From assembly GCF_000517265.1 (NCBI RefSeq), contig NZ_AYSJ01000009.1, positions 131,414 to 170,874 of the forward strand: 39,461 nt of DNA, given 5' to 3'. The notes below the pieces were generated by a model. That model was not told the DNA's origin. It saw nothing but the letters and a program-made list of their open reading frames with translations, and made no database searches. The stretch comes from Photorhabdus khanii NC19. Its GTDB lineage: Bacteria; Pseudomonadota; Gammaproteobacteria; Enterobacterales; Enterobacteriaceae. Shown piece after piece: positions 18,296 to 26,264 of the stretch (position 1 is the first letter of the stretch; every line of letters starts with the position of its first letter). A program made the translations under genes and the position numbers.

Positions 18296-18410
18296 AACGC
18301 CTATAGGATTCTATAATCTTACCCACTATATTGATTTTCCAGCACTTTTGCCTGCCGTAACAAAAAGTAATGGGGGATAGGATTTTATAACTATTTGGGG
18401 GGAGAATAAA

Positions 18411-18438
18411 CTGTAAGCTTCTCCGGGTCAAGCTTAAC
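18411..18438 (-). terminator. Conserved hairpin, copy A (probable terminator of right-hand unit)
   Basis: Minus strand: TTAAGCTT, loop GACCCGGAG, AAGCTTAC, then AGTTTATTCTCC. The 7-bp stem TAAGCTT/AAGCTTA is preserved although its bases differ from copy B (CAGgCTT/AAGggCTG), which is compensatory change. It lies 430 bp after the licB-like gene and before the JUMPstart, so it may end right-hand transcription. The U tract is imperfect. Confidence 0.5.
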
Positions 18439-18471
18439 AAGCTGCTTGTTTAATTAATTGATAGAATAAGG

Positions 18472-18866
18472 CTGCCAATCGGGGATTTTGATGGTTTTTT
18501 GTTAGAATCGTTCCTGTGGTTGGATTTGAGGTTATTTGCTAGGTGAGAGTCAAGTTCGGTAGGCTTAAGGGGGATTCAGTTAGCTGTTTAATTAAAGAAA
18601 GGTGTGAAAATGTTATTTTTTCTGAGCAGTGGGGCCACTTGAAGGGCTTTAGATAATATAATTATTTATTGAGTTCTTTCTCCTACATCACACAACACCT
18701 ATGCTTCTCCTGTGTTTTTGGCGTAGGGCCATTTAGATCAGTACATTAAGGCATTTCCTCCATTCAATGTTGTCCACAATGATAGTCCGCTGTTTATACT
18801 TCCTATTTTTAAATATTGGCTGACTTTAATTCTATTACATTGTGAAGAAATTTTTTATAATTTTAC
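18472..18866. other. Gene-free spacer between leader repeat A and licB-like gene
   Basis: About 395 bp without a supported gene. The plus strand has short broken frames (for example GHLDQYIKAFPPFNVVHNDS at about 18725-18790, after a stop), which may be a degraded coding fragment, but I recognise no family. No strong terminator follows licB immediately. Composition is slightly less AT-rich than the flanking genes. Confidence 0.35.
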
Positions 18867-19820
18867 TCACTTGAGATCCAATATTAATTTTTTGATGTTA
18901 TGAGGGTTGATAGCGGTTAAGAATGAGCCTAAGGAAACACCTATACACAGGATTAATAATTTTATAGAGATGGATTCATCCAGAAGGAAGTAGGCAAAGA
19001 ATATTGCCCAAACGGTGTAGGTGATGTTTAAAGCCATCGCTCGAATAGGCTGGAGTATGCTGATTGCTCGATAGTAGAAGAGGTATGATACGGTCGTTGT
19101 CAGTGAAGTTATTAGTAGCAGGCTGGATAGTGTGAAACTTGAGAAGATAGGTATTACATTAGGCAGCGAGAAAATGAATATTATGATAAGGATAGTATAA
19201 CCTACCGAGGAGGATAGTTGTCTTATAAAATAGGCGATGTCAGCAGGTATATTGTTGTTCATTCCGTAGGAACTGATAACAACTTCAGATCCCCAACCCA
19301 GTGCACAGATAAAGGCAAAAAGGAATCCTGTCCAGTTGGATATTGTTTGTGTTGTTGTTGAATAGCCTAGTATTATGGTGCATACAACGGCTAATATCAG
19401 GCCTAATGTTCCTATAAGGTGAATTCTGTCTTTAAATAGACAGAATGATATTAGAGAACCAATGGCAGGGTAGGTTGCAGCGATAATTGCTGTATAACCA
19501 ACACCAATATGTTGAATGGCCAGGATATAACAAGACATGCCTATTGGGCCACCCAGCATAGCTGCCAGTACGATTATCCAATATTTTTTGTTCTTAGTGA
19601 TGGTTATTATTGCCCGATATTTATTCTGATATAGCAGATATATAAACATGTATACACATGAAATCAGGTCATTCAGGAAGGCAATAATGATAGGTATAAG
19701 GAAATAAGAAGAAAGAGTGTTGCTTTTTAATAAAATAGCTAAAAGAACACCAGTGAGTCCCCAAAAAACACCAGAGAATAGTCCATAGGCATTTGCTGTT
19801 ACTTTACGGTTGATAAACAT
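18867..19820 (-). CDS. licB: LicB-like choline permease (DMT/EamA superfamily)
   Basis: 317 aa with ten membrane helices in two EamA-like halves. Segments match what I recall of pneumococcal LicB: YGLFSGVFWGL (12-22), GGPIGM (90-95) followed by AIQHIGVGYTAIIAATYPAI, FICALGWGSEVVISSYGM (about 170-187), IRQLSSSVGYTI, and RAISILQPIRAMALNITYTVW (about 255-275). LicB imports choline for the LicA/LicC/LicD phosphocholine pathway. A galE-licD scar lies just upstream in the same direction, which supports an ancestral galE-licD-licB order. It is the last gene of the right-hand unit. A generic EamA exporter is the alternative, but the licD neighbour and the fused kinase/cytidylyltransferase in the window argue for choline. 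Confidence 0.78.
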   Translation of the reverse strand: MFINRKVTANAYGLFSGVFWGLTGVLLAILLKSNTLSSYFLIPIIIAFLNDLISCVYMFIYLLYQNKYRAIITITKNKKYWIIVLAAMLGGPIGMSCYILAIQHIGVGYTAIIAATYPAIGSLISFCLFKDRIHLIGTLGLILAVVCTIILGYSTTTQTISNWTGFLFAFICALGWGSEVVISSYGMNNNIPADIAYFIRQLSSSVGYTILIIIFIFSLPNVIPIFSSFTLSSLLLITSLTTTVSYLFYYRAISILQPIRAMALNITYTVWAIFFAYFLLDESISIKLLILCIGVSLGSFLTAINPHNIKKLILDLK

Positions 19821-19879
19821 AGCTATTTGGGTACTTTTTCATAAATTTATGGGCTCGTATTAAGAGGTTAATTCCATAA

Positions 19880-19990
19880 TTTCCATTTTCCTTTTTTGAG
19901 GAAAAAATTGAAGGAAGTATAATGCATATGATATATCTAATGATGAGGTTTTTGTTGGCTTGTTATTTTAATTTTTTGAATTATATGATG
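19880..19990 (-). pseudogene. licD 5'-end remnant (second copy)
   Basis: About 110 bp align with 3947-4050, the start of the licD pseudogene beside galE. The block CTTTTTTGAGGAAAAAATTG is followed by AAGGAAGTA and by matching but drifted bases up to the start region. Everything downstream of roughly the first 30 codons is lost. The order galE remnant then licD remnant, reading leftwards, is the same as in the intact-galE copy at 4-5 kb. Confidence 0.65.
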
Positions 19991-19999
19991 TTTAATTAC

Positions 20000-20138
20000 T
20001 TATATATTAAAAATTTCATAGGGTTGTTGTTTATCCAGATAACCAATATAGCTTTCAGCCGGATCCGTTGAGTATCTTCACGGATGCAATGTGTGAGCTG
20101 GTATAGCCATTTCCTCCAGTGATTAATATGGTCATCAT
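20000..20138 (-). pseudogene. galE remnant with large internal deletion (second copy)
   Basis: The minus strand starts MMTILITGGNGYTSSH, matching the GalE N-terminus ([15 protein letters not shown]). It then jumps to AESYIGYLDKQQPYEIFN, which matches GalE residues about 244-260 ([19 protein letters not shown]), and stops at 20000. Over 200 codons in the middle and all of the C-terminus are gone, and a frameshift and stop join the parts. It lies 30 bp after the wbpM-type gene. A 65-codon frame over this region is a shadow of the remnant. Confidence 0.75.
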
Positions 20139-20168
20139 ATCTATTTATCCAGTTAGAAAGCTTAGATA

Positions 20169-22046
20169 TTATTTTAAAAGATCGTAAGTGCAATCTTGTT
20201 TGGGGTGAAACTCAATAGGCGAGTTGATAAGAATCTTTCTAATGTTTTCGAAATCATAATTTTCACAAGATATCTTTAAGTCATTTAATAATGAGTTTAA
20301 TTTATCCCAAGGTAAAAAAATTTCATTTGCTGTCATTATTCTAGGGTGATTGGTGCCAGAAACGTTATCACCAATGAGTAGCTCTTCATAAAGCTTTTCT
20401 CCAGGTCTTAATCCGGTAATTTGGATTTCTATGTCACCATGAGGATTGGTTTTATCTTTAACTGTCAAGCCGGAGAGGTTAATCATTTTTCGGGCAAGGT
20501 CATAAATTTTTACTGACTCGCCCATGTCCAGAACAAAGACGTCGCCATTGTTGCCCATCGCGCCCGCCTGGATAACTAATTGGGCGGCTTCCGGAATAGT
20601 CATGAAGTAACGTGTGATGTCTTTATGAGTTAGCGTTATTGGTCCACCATTTTTCATTTGTTGCTCGAAAAGGGGTACTACTGAGCCAGATGAACCAAGA
20701 ACGTTACCAAAACGAACCATCGAGAATTTTGTATGGCTGTTTTCTTTAGCAAAGGCTTGTAGTATAAGTTCGGCAAATCTTTTTGTTGCTCCCATTGTGT
20801 TGGTCGGGCGGACAGCTTTGTCGGTAGAGATTAATACAAATTTTTCAACTTTTTGTTTAAGTGCCGCCTGAGCAAGTGAAAGTGTGCCAAAAATATTATT
20901 ATTTATACCCTCCAGTGTGTTCATTTCTACCAGTGGGACGTGTTTATATGCAGCAGCATGGTATATTGTGTTAATGTTAAATTTGTTTATTATTTTATTT
21001 ATCTTGTCTGAGTCTTTTATATCACCTAAAATTGGAATGATATTTATATTGAGTTCTCTTTCTAAATTTATTTTTTGCAGCTCCATTTCTATTGAGTAAA
21101 GGCAATATTCTGTTAGCTCAAATAATATCATTTGAGATGGAGATTGATTGATGATTTGTCTGCACAGTTCAGATCCTATTGAACCGCCAGCGCCTGTAAT
21201 CAGTATGTTTTTATTTCTGATGTTTTTACTGAGTAAATCTTGTAATGGATTAACTTGTTCTCTTCCTAGCAGATCATTAATGGAAACCCGCTTTAGTGAG
21301 TTTATTTGAGCTTTTCCTTCAACCAGATCATTGAAGCTTGGGATGGTGAGTATTTCACAATGTTCTTTTTGTAGTCTCTCAATTATTTTTTTTCTATTGG
21401 ATATTGAAGCACTGGGTATGGCTAGTAATATCTTCTTTATGTTATATTTCTCTACCAGAAAATTTATTTTTTCTGGAGAGAAGACGTAAACCCCATGAAT
21501 AGATAAATTATGTAATTTAGTATTGTCATCAACAAAGGCAATGGGGTTGAATTCTCTATGCATTGTCAATATGGGTAAAAGTTGCCGACCAGATTCTCCT
21601 GCGCCATAGATAATTACTGGGGTTCCTTTATACTTTAATAGATTACGCAGTGTTCTATATAAGAACCTTGTGCCACAGAGTGAGATAACCAGAAAAGAAA
21701 AATAAATAATAGGTACAGTTCTGGGTAAGAATGCTTGTTGATATAAGGAGAATGCTGTTAAGAATAGAGTCGATGATAATGAGCCAATAATAGCCCATTT
21801 CAATATGCTCATATTAACGTATTTCAATATCGATCTATAAAAACCAATTCTTAAGAAAATAAATATCGTGCAAGGTATTGTGAATATAATAGTGATCCAA
21901 TGCTGTAAGCTGTAGAGCGGTACTTCTCTGTCAAGACGTAGCCACATACTTAGCCAGTATGAAATACTGATTATAAATATATCTACTATGAGAAGAACGA
22001 GGGTCTTTATTAGTCTATCTTGGCCAAAAACTATTCTTTTATTCAT
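20169..22046 (-). CDS. wbpM: WbpM/FlaA1/CapD-type UDP-HexNAc 4,6-dehydratase
   Basis: 625 aa with four N-terminal membrane helices (about 12-32, 48-66, 82-100, 110-128). A first Rossmann-like domain carries YGAGESGRQL (147-156) and a second, catalytic SDR domain carries GAGGSIGSEL (285-294), STDKAVRPTN (407-416) and MGATKR (418-423). The Met in place of the usual SDR Tyr is characteristic of WbpM-type enzymes. It converts UDP-GlcNAc to UDP-2-acetamido-4-keto-2,6-dideoxyhexose. The downstream aminotransferase and small phosphoglycosyl transferase genes are its immediate operon neighbours, as in pgl-type loci. Full length. Confidence 0.92.
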   Translation of the reverse strand: MNKRIVFGQDRLIKTLVLLIVDIFIISISYWLSMWLRLDREVPLYSLQHWITIIFTIPCTIFIFLRIGFYRSILKYVNMSILKWAIIGSLSSTLFLTAFSLYQQAFLPRTVPIIYFSFLVISLCGTRFLYRTLRNLLKYKGTPVIIYGAGESGRQLLPILTMHREFNPIAFVDDNTKLHNLSIHGVYVFSPEKINFLVEKYNIKKILLAIPSASISNRKKIIERLQKEHCEILTIPSFNDLVEGKAQINSLKRVSINDLLGREQVNPLQDLLSKNIRNKNILITGAGGSIGSELCRQIINQSPSQMILFELTEYCLYSIEMELQKINLERELNINIIPILGDIKDSDKINKIINKFNINTIYHAAAYKHVPLVEMNTLEGINNNIFGTLSLAQAALKQKVEKFVLISTDKAVRPTNTMGATKRFAELILQAFAKENSHTKFSMVRFGNVLGSSGSVVPLFEQQMKNGGPITLTHKDITRYFMTIPEAAQLVIQAGAMGNNGDVFVLDMGESVKIYDLARKMINLSGLTVKDKTNPHGDIEIQITGLRPGEKLYEELLIGDNVSGTNHPRIMTANEIFLPWDKLNSLLNDLKISCENYDFENIRKILINSPIEFHPKQDCTYDLLK

Positions 22047-22055
22047 AATTTTAAA

Positions 22056-22667
22056 TTACCTAAAAACTAATTTGTAAATTGTTTTAAAAATAATCTTCAG
22101 GTCATGGAAAAATGACTTGTCATCGACATATTCTAAGTAGTATTTGGCTTTTATAGGCATCACAATATCAATATAGGCTTGATGAGGATCTGCATATTTA
22201 TCTAATATTTGATTTTCATCGATCATTTCTATAGAAGCTAAATCTGTTATTCCAGGTTTGACAGATAATATTTTGTTTCTTACGTCATCTGGATATTTAT
22301 CCATAAATTGTGGGACTTCTGGTCTTGGTCCAACTAGACTCATTTTTCCTTGAACAACATTAATGAGTTGAGCTAGTTCATCAAGTTTGTATTTACGTAT
22401 AAATTTTCCAGAGTTTGTAATACGGAGATCGTGACCTACAGTGAGTTGGCCTTTCTGTTCTGAATCGGTAGTCATACTTCTAAATTTGTGAATATAAAAA
22501 TCTTTATTATATTGACCTACGCGTTTTTGCCGGAAAAAAATAGGTCCTTTCGAGTCTATTTTTATCCAAATGGCAATCGCGATTAAGATAGGAGAAAGGA
22601 TAATTAGCCCAATTGAGGATGCAGTGAAATCAAAAACTATTTTTATTATTGAATAATTTATTTTCAT
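22056..22667 (-). CDS. Initiating undecaprenyl-phosphate phosphoglycosyl transferase (PglC-like)
   Basis: 203 aa, the small monotopic form. One N-terminal re-entrant/membrane segment (about 9-30) is followed by GPIFFRQKRVG (about 45-55), HKFRSM (about 64-69), KLDELAQLINVVQGKMSLVG (about 95-114) with the catalytic Asp-Glu, and PRPEVPQF. It transfers sugar-1-phosphate from a UDP-sugar to undecaprenyl phosphate at the cytoplasmic face, starting the O-unit. Next to the WbpM/aminotransferase pair, the likely donor is a UDP-4-amino-4,6-dideoxy-N-acetylhexosamine. It is the only initiating transferase in the window, so the left-hand unit may share it or rely on WecA. Confidence 0.9.
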   Translation of the reverse strand: MKINYSIIKIVFDFTASSIGLIILSPILIAIAIWIKIDSKGPIFFRQKRVGQYNKDFYIHKFRSMTTDSEQKGQLTVGHDLRITNSGKFIRKYKLDELAQLINVVQGKMSLVGPRPEVPQFMDKYPDDVRNKILSVKPGITDLASIEMIDENQILDKYADPHQAYIDIVMPIKAKYYLEYVDDKSFFHDLKIIFKTIYKLVFR

Positions 22668-23825
22668 TTATTCAAGAATTCCTTTAATTGTTTCGATAAC
22701 GTAGATCTGGTCTTCTTGGGTCATTTTTGTGTATAAGGGAATGGATACAATTCTTTTGAAGTTTTCTTCTGCTACAGGGAAGTTATTTTTATCAAGAGAA
22801 TAGGTGTTTTTCCATATGGGTTGTTTATGTAGTGGGATAAAATGGACAGAGCAACCTATATTTTTTTCTGCCATTTTTATTATAAAGTCGTCTCTTGATA
22901 TTTTAACCTCATCATTCAATCTAATAGTATATAAATGCCAGGCATGTTGACTATTAGGTTCTGTAGGTTTAGTCGGTAAAATAATGGGTAGGTCTTTTAA
23001 TTCACTATCGTAAAATTTAGCCATCTCTTCTCTTTTCTTCTGAAAAGAGTCTATTTTCTGTAATTGGTGAATACCGATGGCTGCACAAATATCTGGCATA
23101 TTATATTTATAGCCTGGTTCAATGACTTCATAGTACCAGGCTGGTATTTTAGATTGATATCGGTCAAAGGCATCTTTACTAATGCCGTGCAGGCGCATGA
23201 CTTTTGCTCTTTTTATAATATCTGGATTTCTGGTTACTAGCATTCCACCTTCAGCTGTTGTCATAGTTTTATTGGCGTAAAAACTGAATACGGTTACATC
23301 GGTGTCCAGAGTGCCAATTTTTTTTCCTTTGTATAAGGTTGGGAATGAGTGAGCGGCATCTTCAACGATTCGTAGATTGAATTCTTTAGCTATAGCAATT
23401 ATTTCATCCATATCACAGGATAAACCGGCAAAGTGCACCGGTATGATCGCTTTAGTTTTGGATGTTATTGCTTTTCTTATGGCTGTTGGATCAATATTCA
23501 GGCTGTTAGGTAAAGAATCAACAAAAATAGGGTGAGCGCCCAGATAACGGACAACTTCTGCTGTTGCTGTAAAGGTGTAGGTAGGAACGATGATTTCATC
23601 ACCAGGCTGGATATTAATGGCTTCCAACGCTAAATGTAATCCAGCTGTTGCTGAGTTTACCGCGATTGCTTCAACATCAGAATCTAAATACTGAGCAAAA
23701 TCTTGTTCAAATCTTTTGGCTTTAGGTCCAGTAGTTATCCAACCTGTTTTAAGTGAATCAATGACTTCATCAATTTCTTCTTGGCCAATTTCTGGGAGTG
23801 CGAAAGGGAGAAAAAAAGAGTTCAT
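22668..23825 (-). CDS. DegT/DnrJ/EryC1 aminotransferase for UDP-4-keto-6-deoxyhexosamine
   Basis: 385 aa, PLP fold-type I. VNSATAGLHLALEA (about 57-70), DAAHSFPTLYKGK (about 158-170) and the Schiff-base lysine in FSFYANKTMTTAEGG (about 182-196) are typical of PglE/ArnB-like sugar aminotransferases. It would aminate the WbpM product at C4 to give a 4-amino-4,6-dideoxy-HexNAc (FucNAc4N or QuiNAc4N type). It begins one base after its downstream neighbour's frame ends. A broken copy of its first 45 codons sits at 24893-25026 on the other side of the GT2 gene. Confidence 0.88.
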   Translation of the reverse strand: MNSFFLPFALPEIGQEEIDEVIDSLKTGWITTGPKAKRFEQDFAQYLDSDVEAIAVNSATAGLHLALEAINIQPGDEIIVPTYTFTATAEVVRYLGAHPIFVDSLPNSLNIDPTAIRKAITSKTKAIIPVHFAGLSCDMDEIIAIAKEFNLRIVEDAAHSFPTLYKGKKIGTLDTDVTVFSFYANKTMTTAEGGMLVTRNPDIIKRAKVMRLHGISKDAFDRYQSKIPAWYYEVIEPGYKYNMPDICAAIGIHQLQKIDSFQKKREEMAKFYDSELKDLPIILPTKPTEPNSQHAWHLYTIRLNDEVKISRDDFIIKMAEKNIGCSVHFIPLHKQPIWKNTYSLDKNNFPVAEENFKRIVSIPLYTKMTQEDQIYVIETIKGILE

Positions 23826-23835
23826 GATATAATCC

Positions 23836-24846
23836 TTATCTTTTATTTTTTACGTGGAATTTCTTATTGAATATAATTTTCATTATTCCAATGAGATACC
23901 CTGATCCATAAGATAGATGTATGCACAGAAATATTAATGGTAAAAAAATATAGTTTTTTTTATTTTTAATATGGGCTTTTATTGATACTAGTAAAGCCAG
24001 AGATAAATAGATGAAAATACAACTTATATATAGATATAAAAATATTGGGCTAGTGAATGAGAGGACTAGTCCCAGAATTAACCCTAAGACAAAAGTCGGT
24101 GGTATTAGTTGTCGGAGTGATGTTGTTGTTTTTAATTTTAAGTTGACTAGTGGTTTAAATAAACCGTATTGATAGAACATAGAGCAGATTTTTTTAATTG
24201 AATCTCTAGGGTAGTAATCAATAATAATGTCTGGGACAAGATATATATTACCTCCATGTTTTATAATTCTACTGTTAAATTCATCATCTTGGTTTCTAGT
24301 TAAGTCTTCATCAAATAACCCTATTTTATCGAATATATTTCTTTTGAAAAAACCAAAAGGTACTGTATCAACTTTTCTTATATTCTTGACACCAACTCGA
24401 AAATAGGAATTACCCATACCAAACTGACTACTTAAGGCATATGCAATAGTATGGGCAATAATTGTAGGATTGCATGGTTTTGTGCTAATAACTCCACCTA
24501 TATTATCAATATCAAATTGTTTTGATAAACTATATAGTTTGGATAAGTAGTTGCTAGGATAGTTGGAATGAGCATCGATTCTGGCTATATATTCTCCTGT
24601 TGAATTTTTTATACCAATATTCAGAGCCGTAGGTACATGTTGTTCAGGGTTGTATAGTATTTTTATGAATTCATATTTCTCAGTATAACTTTGAATAACT
24701 TTCAAAGTATTGTCTGAGCTACAGCCATCTATAAAGATAATCTCTAATTGCTCGGTAGGGTAATCTTGTTTTAGAAGTGATTCGATACATTCTTTTATAT
24801 ATTTCTCTTCATTTAATATAGGGCAAATTACTGATATATTTATCAT
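23836..24846 (-). CDS. Family 2 glycosyltransferase with C-terminal membrane segments (ExoA-like)
   Basis: I place the start at ATG 24846 (MINISVICPILNEEKYIKE), giving 336 aa; an upstream ATG at 24897 would add 17 residues derived from the aminotransferase scar. GT-A motifs: ISVICPILNEE, FIDGCSSDNT (about 40-49), ARIDAHSNYP (about 92-101) and TRNQDDEFNSRI (about 183-194). Two or three hydrophobic helices near the C-terminus (about 250-310) suggest membrane anchoring, as in ExoA-type succinoglycan transferases. The gene is flanked by an intact and a broken copy of the aminotransferase start, so it probably arrived by recombination with that gene. Confidence 0.85.
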   Translation of the reverse strand: MINISVICPILNEEKYIKECIESLLKQDYPTEQLEIIFIDGCSSDNTLKVIQSYTEKYEFIKILYNPEQHVPTALNIGIKNSTGEYIARIDAHSNYPSNYLSKLYSLSKQFDIDNIGGVISTKPCNPTIIAHTIAYALSSQFGMGNSYFRVGVKNIRKVDTVPFGFFKRNIFDKIGLFDEDLTRNQDDEFNSRIIKHGGNIYLVPDIIIDYYPRDSIKKICSMFYQYGLFKPLVNLKLKTTTSLRQLIPPTFVLGLILGLVLSFTSPIFLYLYISCIFIYLSLALLVSIKAHIKNKKNYIFLPLIFLCIHLSYGSGYLIGIMKIIFNKKFHVKNKR

Positions 24847-24892
24847 GATTGAATAATAACCTCTATTTGGACAGTAATGATAGTTATTTAAA

Positions 24893-25026
24893 TGCAATTT
24901 CTATATCTTGTTCAAATCTTCTGGTTTTAGGGCCGGTAATTATCCAACCAGTTTTAAGTCAATCAATAATTTTATCTATTTTATATTGTTCAATTTCAGG
25001 TAATGTTAAAGGAAGGAATTTTTCAT
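24893..25026 (-). pseudogene. Aminotransferase 5'-end remnant
   Basis: Minus-strand bases from ATG 25026 align with the start of the intact aminotransferase at 23825. Translated with one frameshift they read LTLPEIEQYKIDKIID-stop-LKTGWIITGPKTRRFEQD, matching FALPEIGQEEIDEVIDSLKT and GWITTGPKAKRFEQD. The ATG overlaps the stop of the upstream GT4 gene (ATGA), so the aminotransferase was once coupled directly to that GT4. Only about 45 codons remain, with a frameshift and an internal TGA. Confidence 0.85.
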
Positions 25027-26264
25027 TTATGATTTATCATTACCTTTAGGAATTTATTTGATAGAATATTATATGTGTGGTTTTTTGATGCGTATTTTTT
25101 ACCGTTATTTCTTAATTCAATTTTCTTTTCCCTTGAGAGTTTATTTAATTTAAGTAATCCATTTGCAATGGCTTGGGGAGATTCAGGTGGGATAGATAAT
25201 CCGCAATTTGCATCGGCAACAATGTTATTACCAGCTTCAACAGAATGTAACACTATGCATCCTGCCATCATATAATCTATTAATTTATTAGGTGAAATCC
25301 CAAATCTGTATATCGATTTTCTATGCCAACCTATATAAGCAATATCGAATAGCGGGAGCAGAGCAGGGATCTGTGTTTTCGGTATTGGATCACTAAAGGT
25401 AATGTTTCTCAAATTAAGTAAGTTAGCTTGTTTTACTAGATTTTCTTTTTCTAGCCCAGAGCCTACCAACAGAAAATGAAAGTTTTGTTTTTCTAATAAT
25501 TTTGCAGCATCAATAAGGTAGTTCATGGCGTTGGGTTTTCCAAGCGATCCGGCATAACCCACAATGATTTTATTCTCTGTTCTACAGTGATCGACTACTT
25601 TTCTGATATGAGATGAAATAGGATCGATATTTTTAATTTGCCAATCATTTTCAACTATGCCATTAGGTATGATATGCAATTTTTTCAGGTCCAAGCCATG
25701 TTCTTTCATATGATTATGTACATTAGGAAGTATTGAAATGACCATATCTGAGCGGCGATAAGCATAATTTTCAGCAAATTGACATAATCTCATAAAAGGA
25801 TGTTTTGGGGACATACCGCCTATTTCGATAGGAGATAAAGGCCATAAGTCGTGAACTTCATAAACTAATTTAGCTTTAGCTTTTTTTGCCAGACGCTTTG
25901 CGATCCAAATATCCAAAGGGTAAGTGCTTGATGCAATAACGATATCTGGTTTATTTTCTTTTATTAAATTATGTGTATCGAACCATATCTGCTTTAAGAA
26001 AGAGAATATATTTTTTACCCGGCCTAATCCATTATTATGATAATGAGGGGTCGGATACCAGATAAATTTCAATCCACAAAGATTTTCGATGGTTTTTTTA
26101 TTATCTGTTAGTTTTGGTTGCTTTGTACGAACATGAGAATAAGAAGCTGCAAGTATGGTAATATTATGTCCAGATTTGAGCCACTCTTGGCCTAGATAAT
26201 ATGGCCGAAACTCCATACCAAGATCCGGTGAGCCTGCATAATGGTTTATGTATACTATATTCAT
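25023..26264 (-). CDS. Family 4 glycosyltransferase (WbuB-like)
   Basis: 413 aa. It opens NIVYINHYAGSPDLGMEFRP (2-21), then YLGQEWLKSGHNITILAASY, the start typical of WbuB-type GT4 enzymes that often add 6-deoxy-HexNAc sugars. The C-terminal domain has VGYAGSLGKPNAMNYLIDA (about 240-258) and FGISPNKLIDYMMAGC (about 325-340), the nucleotide-sugar site. It overlaps wbpI by 4 bp and was formerly coupled to the aminotransferase, whose 5' scar starts at its stop codon. The specific sugar is not determined. Confidence 0.87.
   Translation of the reverse strand: MNIVYINHYAGSPDLGMEFRPYYLGQEWLKSGHNITILAASYSHVRTKQPKLTDNKKTIENLCGLKFIWYPTPHYHNNGLGRVKNIFSFLKQIWFDTHNLIKENKPDIVIASSTYPLDIWIAKRLAKKAKAKLVYEVHDLWPLSPIEIGGMSPKHPFMRLCQFAENYAYRRSDMVISILPNVHNHMKEHGLDLKKLHIIPNGIVENDWQIKNIDPISSHIRKVVDHCRTENKIIVGYAGSLGKPNAMNYLIDAAKLLEKQNFHFLLVGSGLEKENLVKQANLLNLRNITFSDPIPKTQIPALLPLFDIAYIGWHRKSIYRFGISPNKLIDYMMAGCIVLHSVEAGNNIVADANCGLSIPPESPQAIANGLLKLNKLSREKKIELRNNGKKYASKNHTYNILSNKFLKVMINHK

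Larger units (their letters stand above)
18262..18471 (-). repeat. Copy A of the ~215-bp terminator/JUMPstart leader repeat
   Basis: From AATAAAGCTACCGCACTAGG to TGATAGAATAAGG this aligns along its length with 36245-36460. Blocks identical or nearly so include the JUMPstart region, the TTATAGAA box, AACAAAAAG, the hairpin with GGGTCAAGC and the TTGATAGAATAAGG end. The less conserved parts have drifted, so the duplication is not recent. It separates the licB end of the right-hand unit from the first gene of the left-hand unit. A 64-codon frame here is not a gene. Confidence 0.85.

Noticed and set aside
18246-18440. 64-codon frame on the minus strand
   Set aside because: Lies wholly in the leader repeat with the hairpin and JUMPstart; the other copy has no matching frame.
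24847-24897. Upstream ATG for the GT2 gene
   Set aside because: The 17 extra residues come from the aminotransferase scar; the GT-A domain starts right at the internal Met.
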